Notes: generated by a model from the letters alone, not told the origin. A stretch of 38,248 bases of DNA from Candidatus Zhuqueibacterota bacterium (GCA_016927835.1 JAFGMA010000026.1:1-38248); one strand, 5' to 3'. Positions 8,301 through 16,618 are shown, numbered from the stretch's first letter. Numbers and translations are program-made.

Positions 8301-10912
8301 TTGACAGGATCGATCGTCATTCCTGCCGGGTGAACCGTCAAGGTAAAAGCAGGTGATGGATTTCCGCTGGCAGTTACGGCATAGCTGTAGAGCTGCCCCA
8401 CAACGGCTTCGGTGACCGGGGTGGAGATGATTGCTGGCGGCATAACACCGGCTTGAATCGTCAATGTATTCGAGGCATACGTGAGCCCCGCCTCGGCTGC
8501 CGAAAATGGCGTGACCTGTGCCTGCCATTCATCGCCAATATCAGTTTCATTGAATACGATTCTGTTGCCTCCGCTTGAATAGAGCGAAAGAATTTGTGCG
8601 GGTGCGAGCGGATACGGATAAATCCGCACATCATCGATGGCGCCTTTCCACATATAGCCATTGTTTATACCGAACGAACCGATGGATATTGTTCTATCGG
8701 TTACATCGACGGTGACGGTGGCGCGGTCGACTTCAGCGCCATTTTTATATAAAATCATATCATCTGTATCCGCATTATACGTCACCGCAACAAAATACCA
8801 CGTATTCAACGCCAGCGACTGCGCATCCTGAACCGCATTCCAGTTCCCGTTGTGACCGGCTGAAAGTTTGCGATCATACGATTTCGGAGCCCAGAGTGCA
8901 TGCCCTCCGCTATTTTCATCGCCTGAAATAATGTTATTGCCGCTGTTGTTGCCATCGCCTGTCCGGTATACCCAGGCAGCTTTGGTATAGGATGAATTGA
9001 TCGGGAAATTTTCCCCGGCACTCAAGTCATCGTTGCCATCGAAAATAAAGGCGCCAAATCCATCACACCCTTCGGAGGCAGCCCAGGCGGGATCTCCGTG
9101 GGCGATTACCGAGATAGCATTTCCGGAGTAATCTGCAAGGGCATCCTGTGTACCGCCTTCCATTGGCAAATACAGCCCCATCTGTGTCGCACCATTTTTC
9201 AGCCAGGCAGTGGCGGCAGTCACCGAAGTTCCGTCCAGATCATACGTGCAAATCAAATCATCCGTGGTCAGCACATTCGGTGAGGTTGCGCTCAACAGCA
9301 GGTTCGACACTGTTGCTTGCGATGGCTCCGTGTAAATTGTCAATGTATTTGAGGAATGCGATGCACCAATTTCCGATTGAGAGATCGGCGTCACGACCGC
9401 CTGCCATTGTTCGCCTTCAGCGGTTTCGGGGGACATGATTGTATCGATCCCGTTATGAAATAACGTCAGGATTTGATCCGCTGAGAGGGCGCGCTCATAA
9501 ATCCGGGCGTCATCGATCACGCCGTTCCAGTTGTTGTTGCTTTCAAACGCTCCGATCCAGACTTTTCTGTCGCTTGCGCTTTGCGTGGGAACGCCGGTCG
9601 CTCGATCAATTTCGACACCATTTTTATACAGAATCATCTGTCCGGAATTGAAAGCGGGATCGAACGAGACCGCGACAAAGTACCATGTATTCAGTTGCAA
9701 GGCTTCGCTGTCTTCAACGTGCTTGAACCATCCGGGATTGTGACCTGCGGCGAGGAGAAATCCATCACCGGGCGCCCAGAATGCGTGATCGTGGTTGCCG
9801 GAGATGATATTGCAATTACCGGGACCGGTTCGTTTCACCCAGGCTGTTTTTGTATAGGAACCCAACGGCATGATATCTCCCATATCGATATCGGCTTCGC
9901 TGCTGCCATCGAATACGAATGCGCCATTGCCATCATAGCCAGCCAGCGCGTTCCAGGCTGCGCCGGACGCTTTTATGCCCGAATGTGCATTGCCTGAAAG
10001 ATCCAGCACAGCATTTTCAGCGCCTCCTTCGAACGGCAGGTAGAGCGCCATCTCGGGTGCTGCATTTCGAATCCAGGCTATGGCTGCGGTGGTTGCGCTT
10101 CCGGTGAGTTCGAACGTGCAAAAAAGATAATCCGAATTCAACACATTGGGCGATGACGCGAGCAATTCAAGATTGACAAGCTGCGGTGGCAGGAAATTGT
10201 CGAGAGCAGTGAACCAGGCAGCCGCCATCTTCGAATAACCGGTATCATTGGGGTGCAAAGTGTCATCCAAATCGTCGGGATAAACCAGCGCATTTTCTTG
10301 ATCGACAACGATGATATTATCCCCACTTGATACGCGAGTATCGGCAAGGCTTTGGATGGCATCGTTCAACGCAGTGGTCTCCAGTCCCTGGGCGGAGGTA
10401 GGATTGCTTCTGTTGATAATTCGCGCCAGAAAGACCGTAATCATGGTCGAATAATCGGTTTCATATTGATCGATTTTATCCAGAATTTGGTCGATTTCGA
10501 CGGCAATTCCCGCTGCGGTTTCGCCGTGTGAGATATCGTTTGTCCCGATATGAAGCAGGACAATATCCGCCGGATTGTTGACCAACCAGTAATAAACATT
10601 CTCACGAATCTGGTCGGCACGCCAGCCGTCGTGTCCCTCATGGTCGCGATCGAAATCCTGCGGGACGCCATCGGAAAGGTTGCCAACGAAATCGATACTA
10701 TGACCGGCTGTGGTGAGAGATAAGTACAGGGCTCGACGATAGCCCGTATCCTCCGGGCTGCCGGCAGCGCCCCTGGTAATGGAATCCCCGAGAGGCATTA
10801 CCCTGATCGGCGTTTCAGCTTTTAGATTCGCCGGCAATGCAAAAATGAAAATAAGGCTTATGATAATACCGGCAATTTCGCTGAACGTCATTCCGCGTTC
10901 CTTGCAGCGCAT
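5378..10912 (-). CDS. Secreted SGNH/GDSL hydrolase with four LamG domains and T9SS sorting domain
   Basis: This 1844-aa protein begins with a signal peptide (hydrophobic residues about 11-28, ending LPANLKA). An SGNH hydrolase domain spans about 35-245 and shows block I GDSITRG (nucleophile Ser), the block III-like HIGTND and the catalytic Asp/His block DDTLHPND. That is a complete esterase set, probably acting on acylated polysaccharide. Four LamG (concanavalin-like) domains begin near residues 287, 576, 913 and 1224. The first two appear inserted inside Ig-like modules, and He_PIG-type Ig domains separate the later ones. A carboxypeptidase-regulatory-like domain (about 1447-1500), a dockerin-like stretch with two ILMYDAS words (about 1505-1560) and a cohesin-like domain (about 1626-1740) follow. 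The sorting domain contains NYPNPFNPET (about 1757). AAGGAGA lies 5-6 nt before the ATG. The enzyme's substrate is unknown. Confidence 0.88.
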   Translation of the reverse strand: MRCKERGMTFSEIAGIIISLIFIFALPANLKAETPIRVMPLGDSITRGAAGSPEDTGYRRALYLSLTTAGHSIDFVGNLSDGVPQDFDRDHEGHDGWRADQIRENVYYWLVNNPADIVLLHIGTNDISHGETAAGIAVEIDQILDKIDQYETDYSTMITVFLARIINRSNPTSAQGLETTALNDAIQSLADTRVSSGDNIIVVDQENALVYPDDLDDTLHPNDTGYSKMAAAWFTALDNFLPPQLVNLELLASSPNVLNSDYLFCTFELTGSATTAAIAWIRNAAPEMALYLPFEGGAENAVLDLSGNAHSGIKASGAAWNALAGYDGNGAFVFDGSSEADIDMGDIMPLGSYTKTAWVKRTGPGNCNIISGNHDHAFWAPGDGFLLAAGHNPGWFKHVEDSEALQLNTWYFVAVSFDPAFNSGQMILYKNGVEIDRATGVPTQSASDRKVWIGAFESNNNWNGVIDDARIYERALSADQILTLFHNGIDTIMSPETAEGEQWQAVVTPISQSEIGASHSSNTLTIYTEPSQATVSNLLLSATSPNVLTTDDLICTYDLDGTSVTAATAWLKNGATQMGLYLPMEGGTQDALADYSGNAISVIAHGDPAWAASEGCDGFGAFIFDGNDDLSAGENFPINSSYTKAAWVYRTGDGNNSGNNIISGDENSGGHALWAPKSYDRKLSAGHNGNWNAVQDAQSLALNTWYFVAVTYNADTDDMILYKNGAEVDRATVTVDVTDRTISIGSFGINNGYMWKGAIDDVRIYPYPLAPAQILSLYSSGGNRIVFNETDIGDEWQAQVTPFSAAEAGLTYASNTLTIQAGVMPPAIISTPVTEAVVGQLYSYAVTASGNPSPAFTLTVHPAGMTIDPVNGLIEWVPAIAGDIDITIEASNSQGSDTQAFTIHVVEPACPSAMSHYWKLDDTGSPFEDFYGSNDAICTNCPSPVAGIVSGAQHFDGAADEVNVADDGTYDWGSNQSFSVEYWMKTSESTQGNRVIIGRDDATTNLHWWIGCKDDGTVLFQLRDKSGAGDAIGGGSALNDGAWHLVVAVRDGNLDKNRIYVDGVKIDSLLYDYSQDFSANVSLNIGYLNLGGHYRYHGILDEIALYDRALSDQEIMTHYYAGGMGKGYCEKIAPQIVSSPVEDGFAGDLYTYDVSAIGFPAPTYALLTYPAGMTINAGTGLIEWTPSTGGDVDVTVEASNSLGSDTQNFTISVGEPLPCPEGITHYWMLEETAGPPYEDFVGTLDASTSKPPTSIAGIVNNAQQFGGTGNEINVPPHPSLNWDKAASFSIEFWMKKETGCTGSTNEVIIGRDGGGSNLHWWIGVWCSGSPQGVALFQLKDENRNGDYIAGTTVLTDGVWHHIVAVRDEDQDKNLIYVDGIEENSMIHDYTGNFSSPNAALEIGHLHAGYYYNGALDEIAVYERALLPVEIQQHYQNGLDGIGYCPMQHSISGNVTYYFNSTAIQNADMQLSGDASVVKQTDAAGYYQFTNLQGNSSYTITPSKTDDISASSILMYDASLTAQIAVALIPDPPEHQRIAADVDQSGVILMYDASMIAMHAVGLAPNPESKVGNWLFEPESRSYSALFAEQIAQDYTAILLGDVDGNWTPFSAMAKSIGTNNAYSDLTDLWGMPGEKLIIPIRAGSNETIYACDITFSYQPSILNFVELRTTALSTHFQTAVNFQQPGNLRLGCYGVQPITEPGTYLELVFDIAGQMGDVGDLTLESYRINADQARSASAVFTVGKPDIEIPADFALHQNYPNPFNPETIIEYELANREPAQVRIRIYNIKGELVKTLADKLQSGGKYQLTWDGTDDRSVSVPTGVYFYEINAATFHSVRKMIKVK

Positions 10913-11625
10913 ATTCGTCTCCTTTTAATTATTGATTTGCAATGAAGATGCCAGTTTTTTTGAGCATTAAAATGTCGTTATGATGAACGATAAGCTGCCT
11001 GTATTGGTGAAGATATTTCATAAAATTGCACCATCCTGCGGCTAATTTTCTTTTAAACATCCAACATCTGTTTTAATAGCAATCGAAGCAGCCTGAATCA
11101 TTCTGAATCCACACCAGATGCAGAGAGAGGTTTATCGAGGCGACGTTTCGGGAAGAGATTTCAGTGCTGTCGTATCAAAGCTGTCTTTCATTTTGAATTT
11201 AGCAGATAAAAATGAGATGAGTAAATATACAAGATTTTAATCTTACTGTCAATGATAAAAATCACATCCCCCGCTAATAACCAACGAATTTTACTGTGAT
11301 TGAAGGTTTTGTAACCAGTTGCCAATCCTTTGATACGTTAAAAGCGGGATCACCAAAATGAGGTGAAATGTCATATCGAGTGCAATGCTGCAAAATAGGA
11401 CGCTGCTTAAAAAATATGGGGGAATCGTCGATGGTATGACCATTGCGGATAAAAACTTCAAGGAGAGCGGTCATTGTGCGCCGCCCAGCGGGAATTCATT
11501 GTTCAAAAGGTCTAATGAATGCCCAGGGGCGGTACACTGATAGAAGGATTCGGGCATGACAGAACTGGTAAAGTATTTTCTGGTTTTTTATAGATATTCA
11601 AAGGTTGCTGCTTTTCGGATGGGAT
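10913..11625. other. Intergenic region, nothing convincing
   Basis: This AT-rich stretch of about 710 bp lies upstream of the SGNH gene. A 66-codon minus frame at 11274-11474 exists, but it has no ribosome binding site and no recognisable motif. I see no repeat, tRNA or clear promoter. Confidence 0.5.
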
Positions 11626-11988
11626 CTATTTAAAAAAAATCATGTGAATTGCAACCAGTAACATCGCAAAACCAAATATTTTTCTCAAAACATCTGCCGG
11701 AAGCGCAACCGCGATTTTTGCACCGATGTAACCGCCTATGAAAAATCCCAGGCAGATGAAAGCTGCAATTTTAATATCGACGAAGCCTTGCTTGTAATAC
11801 GTCCAGGCTGCCAGCAAACCGATTGGCGGTACCAGCAAGCTGAGGGTTGTTCCCTGTGCCTGGTGCTGGGTCATGCTGAAGAGGTAAATGAGCGCCGGAA
11901 CAATGAGGACGCCGCCGCCGATGCCTATTAATCCGCTAATGGTTCCGATAACCAGACCAAGCAATAAATATAATGCAATATCAGCCAT
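11626..11988 (-). CDS. Short TauE/SafE-family (YfcA-like) membrane permease
   Basis: This is a 120-aa, very hydrophobic protein with the family signature GTISGLIGIGGGVLIVPAL near the N-terminus, followed by about three further membrane segments (LSLLVPPIGLLAAW, AAFICLGFFIGGYIGAKIA, FGFAMLLVAIHMIFF). TauE/SafE proteins are thought to export sulfite, sulfoacetate or related anions. Typical members have two such halves (about 240-260 aa). This one is a single half and would need to dimerise, as other stand-alone halves presumably do. I chose the ATG at 11988 rather than the upstream start at 12072, because a GGGAG box precedes it at proper distance and the extra 28 residues are polar and unlike the family. 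It lacks an obvious operon partner. Confidence 0.75.
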   Translation of the reverse strand: MADIALYLLLGLVIGTISGLIGIGGGVLIVPALIYLFSMTQHQAQGTTLSLLVPPIGLLAAWTYYKQGFVDIKIAAFICLGFFIGGYIGAKIAVALPADVLRKIFGFAMLLVAIHMIFFK

Positions 11989-12377
11989 AATACGAAATCT
12001 CCCGTTTGAGTGAGAAATGTGAAATGAAAATTTTTGCTCTTCCTTTTCGAAGCGATTATTTTTCACTTCCATGAGTGTAATTCATTTAAGGATGCGGGAT
12101 AAAATTAATTACCCTTTTAAATTTCTCAAGTGGCTATTTATCAGAATTATTTTTAAGCAAAATGTCAAACTTATTTTAACCCATCAGCAAAATAGTGGCT
12201 GAACGAAAAGTCAATATTTCTTCACCCTGAGCGGAGTCGAAGGATTATAAGTCCTTTTCAATACGTTATGCTTCGACTCCGCTCAACATGAAAATGTTAG
12301 CTTTCGTTCAAGCACTAAATATTGCTGTAAATACGGCATCGCGGGACGGTCGAATCAGATATTGAGATTATTCGGAA
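11989..12377. other. Intergenic region with a nested palindromic element
   Basis: This 390-bp gap holds the palindromic element at 12193-12317 and otherwise nothing I can name. The N-terminal extension frame of the TauE-like gene (up to 12072) is probably not translated. Confidence 0.5.
12193..12317. repeat. Nested inverted repeat, MITE-like
   Basis: The inner perfect 15-bp arms are TGAGCGGAGTCGAAG (12228-12242) and CTTCGACTCCGCTCA (12271-12285). The outer arms at about 12193-12209 and 12301-12317 are imperfect: TAGTGGCTGAACGAAA against TAGTGCTTGAACGAAA read on the other strand. The word GAGCGGAGTCGAAG is a known widespread bacterial intergenic repeat. The structure can form one long hairpin and might also stop transcription of neighbours. 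Confidence 0.6.
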
Positions 12378-13187
12378 TCATTTCAGATGCTGGGCGAAAA
12401 TACCTTTTATAAACCATCTCCGGAATACGAGGAACAAGACGATTGGCGGGATGATCGCCAGCATTCCAGCGGCAGTAAGCCCTCCCCAATAAGTACCCCA
12501 ACTCCCTAAAAATGACACGATCCCTTGCGGCAGAACGCGAAGCTCTTGTGATGAAATAAAGGCGAAAGCATAGAGGTAATTATTCCAGGCGTTGATGAAA
12601 ATGAATACAGCGACTGCTATCAAGCCGGGTATCATCAAGGGAATCACGATTTTTATCAGCATCCTGAGTCGAGAGCAGCCATCTATCTGGGCAGCTTCTT
12701 CGATTTCTTCGGGATTGGAAAGAATGAAATTGCGCACCATCCAGACAGCGAAGGGCAAATTGAAAATAACGTTGGCGATGATCACCGCCACCAGCGAATC
12801 GTACAAACCCAATTTATGGAAGAACGCCAGAAGTGGTGTCAGTATGGCAACAGGAGGCAGCAGCGGCAGGATGATCAGCATTAGCCCTAATTGATGCCCG
12901 GGAAATTTGAAGCGCGCCAGAGAATACCCGCCAGGGATGGCAAGTACGAGCACAATCGCAATGGCTGCTAATGCAACCAATAAGCTGTTTCTCAGGTAGA
13001 GCAAAAAATATGGACGACTCAGTAGCGCCATATAATGCTCCGCTGTCAGTCGTTCGGGAAACAAATTTGTGTCGCCTCGCGGAGCCAGAGATGTTCGGAT
13101 ACCCCATAAAAACGGTATAGCCACAAATAGGAATATGCCTGTAAATATTGCCCAATATAAAACCGTAATGTTTCGATTTCTTTTCAT
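12378..13187 (-). CDS. Carbohydrate ABC transporter permease, MalG type
   Basis: This 269-aa inner-membrane protein has about six membrane segments. It carries the MalG-class EAA loop (EEAAQIDGCSRLRM followed by IVIPLMIPGL at about residues 180-205), which docks the transporter ATPase. The length fits the family (about 270-280). I placed the start at 13187 (MKRNRN, then a first membrane helix). The frame stays open to a TTG at 13280, and neither start has a good ribosome binding site, so the start is uncertain. No binding protein, partner MalF-type permease or ATPase gene lies beside it, which is unusual because these permeases normally sit in an operon. The partners may be elsewhere in the genome, or this may be a leftover. 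Confidence 0.82.
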   Translation of the reverse strand: MKRNRNITVLYWAIFTGIFLFVAIPFLWGIRTSLAPRGDTNLFPERLTAEHYMALLSRPYFLLYLRNSLLVALAAIAIVLVLAIPGGYSLARFKFPGHQLGLMLIILPLLPPVAILTPLLAFFHKLGLYDSLVAVIIANVIFNLPFAVWMVRNFILSNPEEIEEAAQIDGCSRLRMLIKIVIPLMIPGLIAVAVFIFINAWNNYLYAFAFISSQELRVLPQGIVSFLGSWGTYWGGLTAAGMLAIIPPIVLFLVFRRWFIKGIFAQHLK

Positions 13188-13767
13188 AGGAAATTCAGAG
13201 CACTGTTGTGCATGATATCGGATTCTATTTGGTGGTTTCGACGCGCTCGGAGCCATCAAAATAGCGAGAAACAATCCCAATAAAGCTTACTGATTCATCC
13301 CGTTTTGTCCGCTGAGGCTGTTCAATGAACGAAGGGAATATGAAAAATGTTCCTGGCACCAGCGTTCCAAAGCCGCCCGACCATATCGGGAACGTACACG
13401 CGCATTTTAACCGTTGTCTGAAATTGGTAAAAATATGCTTGTATTTTTCTGCGAATAGTTTTATCTTAACCGGTACAACGAATTCATCATTCAGGAGGCG
13501 GGATAAATTAACCCGGACGTTTTGCTCAAAAAATAATTTTGATAAATGATCCTGTTGATTTAATCAGATTGAACCTTTCAAAGGTTTACGGAAACACAAT
13601 ATGTTGGTCGCAACACGATTTACATCTCAATATTTAGTGTTACGCCTTGAGCATAACCTTTGATAGGTTAACACATCAACGGATTTATAAATAACCACTT
13701 AAGAAATTTGAATGGGTAACTTATTTTTTCCCACCTCCTTAAAGATTACTTTGGAGCCGGTTTGTCA
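13188..13767. other. Intergenic region between divergent genes, possible decayed frame
   Basis: A minus-strand frame without a start codon runs open from about 13560 to a TAG at 13225. It contains GTLVPGTFFIFPSF, which faintly recalls the C-terminal part of 2OG-Fe(II) oxygenases, but the expected metal-ligand His is absent. The region also has two AACCTTT...AGGTT palindromes. It must hold the divergent promoters of the permease and radical SAM genes. Confidence 0.35.
13572..13669. repeat. Two related short palindromes before the radical SAM gene
   Basis: AACCTTTCAAAGGTT at 13572-13586 is a perfect 7-1-7 palindrome. AACCTTTGATAGGTT at 13655-13669 differs at two positions and pairs AACCT with AGGTT. 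They lie about 68 bp apart, 100-200 bp upstream of the radical SAM start. They could be operator sites or copies of a small intergenic repeat; the sequence alone does not decide. Confidence 0.4.
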
Positions 13768-15489
13768 ATGATATTTTCGCGCCGGAATGCGGACCTGATT
13801 TTGCTTCATGCACCAAGTATTTATGATTTTAGAAAAGTGGCGAATTTACTCGGACCTATCAGCGATGTCATTCCGTCTACCCCGGTATTCGAGATGTATC
13901 CCGTCGGATTTTCCTCACTTGCGGAATATTTGGGTGCACACAATGTGTCAGTTCGGATTATCAATCTTGCCTACCGAATGTTAAGCAATCCCGGTTTTGA
14001 TGTGGAAAAGACCATTCGCAAGTTGCGCCCGAAGGCATTCGGGATTGATTTGCACTGGTTGCCCCATGCGCATGGCAGCGTTGAAATTGCAAAAATTTGT
14101 AAAAAATATCACCCGACCGTCCCGGTCATATTTGGCGGATATTCGGCAACGTATTTTCACCGCGAATTGCTGGATTATCATGAGATTGATTTTGTGATTC
14201 GGGGTGATTCCACCGAAGAGAGTTTGCATCAACTCATGCGGCAAGTTGGCGACGGAGGACAAGATTTTGAGCAAATTCCGGGATTGAGCTGGCGCCATCC
14301 GGAGCGAGGGATTGTTGAAAATCCAATGCCTGATCCGCCCGAGTCGCTAAATCAATATATGAATAACTATGTAAATTTATTCAAAATGGCGATCAGATTT
14401 CGGGACATCAAAAGCCTGACAGCGATTCACGATTGGTGGCGCTATCCAATCACGGCAGTTCTGACCTGCCGCGGTTGTACTGAAAATTGTGCGATCTGCG
14501 GCGGCTCGAAATACGCGTTGAAGCATTATGGCAACCGCCGTCAGCCGTCTTATCGCGATCCCGCTTTGATTGTGCAAGATATTTTGAATATCGGGCGATT
14601 CACCCGAGCACCCATTTTCGTCATTGGCGATCTGAACCAGCCAGGCGAATGGTACGCCAACCAGATTTTAAGCGGATTGAAAAAGCGTCCGGTCAAAAAT
14701 CAAATTGTCTTCGAATTATTCAATCCTTCGAAAGAGGACTATTTCAAAGACCTCGGCGACGCGGGCATCAACTTTAATTTTGAAATGTCACCTGAATCGC
14801 ATGCTTATGAGGTTCGAAAGGCAGCAGGCAAATTTTATAAAAATGAAGATATGGAAAATAATATCAAATGGGCGCTGGAGAACGGCTGCCAGAAATTCGA
14901 TATTTTTTTCATGATTGGGCTGCCTGAACAAACATCTGATTCGGTGCTCGAGACGGTTGAGTATTGTGAGTATTTACTGGGGAAGTTCGGCAAACGAGTA
15001 GTGCCATTTATTTCGCCGTTGGCACCATTTCTCGATCCCGGCAGCCTGGCTTATGAAAATCCGGATGCTTACGGTTATCGAATTCTGTTCCACAAATTTG
15101 AAGATTATCGCCGCGCCTTGCTAAAGCCCAGTTGGAAATACATGCTCAGCTTTGAAACGCGCTGGCTGGATCGAGAAGCCATCCTGCAATTGACTTATGA
15201 GGCGGGCAAGCGATTGAGTCGAATCAAACATAAATTCGGTTTAATAGATGATGCTGCGCTGGCAACGATTTTGAATAAGATTGACATCGCCCTTAAAAAA
15301 CACCAGCAGATTGCCCAATCTTATGAAGGAAATGAAGCTGCATTTGAGCGAGAACTTGAATTTCAATTGCAGACCGATATGCGCATCGATAGCATGGCAA
15401 CTATCTGTGGCAAAGAGGAAATTAAATGGCCATCGGCAGCCCAGAATTTTAAATTTTTAAATATTGCCAGGGCGATTTTGTTCGATTGA
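13768..15489 (+). CDS. B12-binding domain radical SAM protein
   Basis: This is a 573-aa cytoplasmic enzyme. The N-terminal part (about 1-170) has the fold pattern of a cobalamin-binding Rossmann domain (VPVIFGGYSATYF, then DFVIRGDSTEESL). The radical SAM domain follows, with CRGCTENCAICGG; the CX3CX2C cysteines C237, C241 and C244 would bind the 4Fe-4S cluster. Later segments VFELFNPS, FEMSPESH and FDIFFMIGLPEQT fit the radical SAM barrel strands. The C-terminal about 130 residues are helical. The overall layout resembles long B12/radical SAM proteins such as the Ta0216 group, but the reaction is unknown. GGAG at 13753-13756 could serve either TTG 13762 or the chosen ATG 13768. The gene is followed after 16 bp by the prenyltransferase, so the two probably form one operon. 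Confidence 0.85.
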   Translation: MIFSRRNADLILLHAPSIYDFRKVANLLGPISDVIPSTPVFEMYPVGFSSLAEYLGAHNVSVRIINLAYRMLSNPGFDVEKTIRKLRPKAFGIDLHWLPHAHGSVEIAKICKKYHPTVPVIFGGYSATYFHRELLDYHEIDFVIRGDSTEESLHQLMRQVGDGGQDFEQIPGLSWRHPERGIVENPMPDPPESLNQYMNNYVNLFKMAIRFRDIKSLTAIHDWWRYPITAVLTCRGCTENCAICGGSKYALKHYGNRRQPSYRDPALIVQDILNIGRFTRAPIFVIGDLNQPGEWYANQILSGLKKRPVKNQIVFELFNPSKEDYFKDLGDAGINFNFEMSPESHAYEVRKAAGKFYKNEDMENNIKWALENGCQKFDIFFMIGLPEQTSDSVLETVEYCEYLLGKFGKRVVPFISPLAPFLDPGSLAYENPDAYGYRILFHKFEDYRRALLKPSWKYMLSFETRWLDREAILQLTYEAGKRLSRIKHKFGLIDDAALATILNKIDIALKKHQQIAQSYEGNEAAFERELEFQLQTDMRIDSMATICGKEEIKWPSAAQNFKFLNIARAILFD

Positions 15490-15505
15490 GAAGGAGGAAA
15501 GATTT

Positions 15506-16426
15506 ATGCGTCGTAAGATTTTGCTGCTGCTAAAAGAACTGCGGGCACCCTTTTTCACAGCGGTGATTGTTCCGACGATTTTGGGCTTAGCCATCGCCAT
15601 CAATCATGGTCTTGAAATCAATTGGGTGCACTTCATCCTGACATTGTTCGGGGTGATATTCCTGCATGCGGGAACCAATATTGCCAACGACTATTTCGAT
15701 CACAAGAGCGGCAATGACGAAGCGAATAATGAATATGCGCGTCCGTTCACCGGTGGCAGCCGGCTCATCCAGAATAACGAATTGAAACCGCGGGAGGTGC
15801 TGTCAGAGTCGCTGTTTTTCTATGTGCTGGGAGCAGCCATCGGATTATATTTCATTTTCACCGTGGGAATCGGTATTTTAATTCTAGGATTCGCAGGTGT
15901 TTTTATCGGCTATTTTTATACCGCGCCACCGTTCAGGCTGGTTTATCACGGTCTAGGAGAACTGGCTGTGGGAGTGAGCTGCGGCATCCTGGTTACATTC
16001 GGCGCGTACTACGTGCAGGCGGGGCATTTTTCATGGGAACCGGTTACGGCGGGGATCCCCATTGGATTTCTCATCGCGGCGGTGCTCTGGATTAATGAAT
16101 TTCAGGATTATCACGCCGATAAAAGCGTTGGCAAAAAACACTGGGTCGTACGAATGGGCAGGCAAAAAGCTGAGAAAATTTATCGCGTCATCATGTTTGC
16201 CGCATATCTTGTTATCGTGGTTGCCAGCGTTGCCGGATGGATTTCGATTTTTGCGCTGATTGGATTAGTCACACTTCCGATTACGGTTAAAGCCATTAAA
16301 ATCGCCTCAAGAGAATATGATAATCCGCGTCAGCTCGTTGGTGCTAACGCAGCCACGATTTCGACACATTTTCTGACGGGGCTTTTGCTTTCGCTGGGTT
16401 ATATGCTGGAGCATTTTCTCGTTTAG
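15506..16426 (+). CDS. UbiA-family prenyltransferase, MenA-like
   Basis: This 306-aa polytopic membrane protein has both aspartate-rich motifs of UbiA-type prenyltransferases. The first is NDYFDHKSGNDE (NDxxDxxxD) and the second is NEFQDYHADKSVGKK (DxxxDxxxGK type). These bind the polyprenyl diphosphate through magnesium. Length and opening (LRAPFFTAVIVPTILGLAIA) fit 1,4-dihydroxy-2-naphthoate polyprenyltransferase (MenA) of menaquinone synthesis, but other UbiA acceptors are possible and no other menaquinone gene is in view. The start at 15506 is set by a perfect AGGAGG at 15492-15497; the in-frame upstream start at 15464 would overlap the radical SAM gene. The short spacing suggests that the upstream radical SAM enzyme works on the same or a related lipid or quinone. 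Confidence 0.85.
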   Translation: MRRKILLLLKELRAPFFTAVIVPTILGLAIAINHGLEINWVHFILTLFGVIFLHAGTNIANDYFDHKSGNDEANNEYARPFTGGSRLIQNNELKPREVLSESLFFYVLGAAIGLYFIFTVGIGILILGFAGVFIGYFYTAPPFRLVYHGLGELAVGVSCGILVTFGAYYVQAGHFSWEPVTAGIPIGFLIAAVLWINEFQDYHADKSVGKKHWVVRMGRQKAEKIYRVIMFAAYLVIVVASVAGWISIFALIGLVTLPITVKAIKIASREYDNPRQLVGANAATISTHFLTGLLLSLGYMLEHFLV

Positions 16427-16599
16427 CAAAAGTCGAGATAGGGTGACTTGCTGCAATCCGAGATATCGCTACAATAACACGATTCCATTCAGGTCGCCCT
16501 GAAACCTATTTGTCTTCCATGCATCCACCTTTGATCTCTTCGACTCACTATCCTCATGTGTATCAAAATATTTCCATTGAATTGAAAGGAAGCAATACA

Positions 16600-16618
16600 T
16601 TGTATCATATAGATACAA
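16600..16618. promoter_or_regulatory. Perfect 19-bp inverted repeat, operator-like
   Basis: TTGTATCATATAGATACAA has perfect 7-bp arms (TTGTATC / GATACAA) around a 5-bp spacer. This is the size and symmetry of a site for a dimeric helix-turn-helix regulator. Function is inferred only from the symmetry and from its place in a long leader upstream of the actin genes. Confidence 0.35.

Noticed and set aside
5573-9997. Numerous plus-strand frames opposite the SGNH/LamG gene
   Set aside because: They are shadows of a repeat-rich coding region; composition and lack of starts argue against real genes.
11274-11474. 66-codon minus-strand frame
   Set aside because: It has no Shine-Dalgarno, no motif and no neighbour logic.
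13188-13280. N-terminal extension of the ABC permease to a TTG start
   Set aside because: The extra 31 residues precede the usual MKR plus first-helix start of MalG-type permeases and have no ribosome binding site, although the true start remains uncertain.
13325-13549. 74-codon plus-strand frame
   Set aside because: It has no ribosome binding site or motif, and it is opposed by an equally doubtful minus frame.
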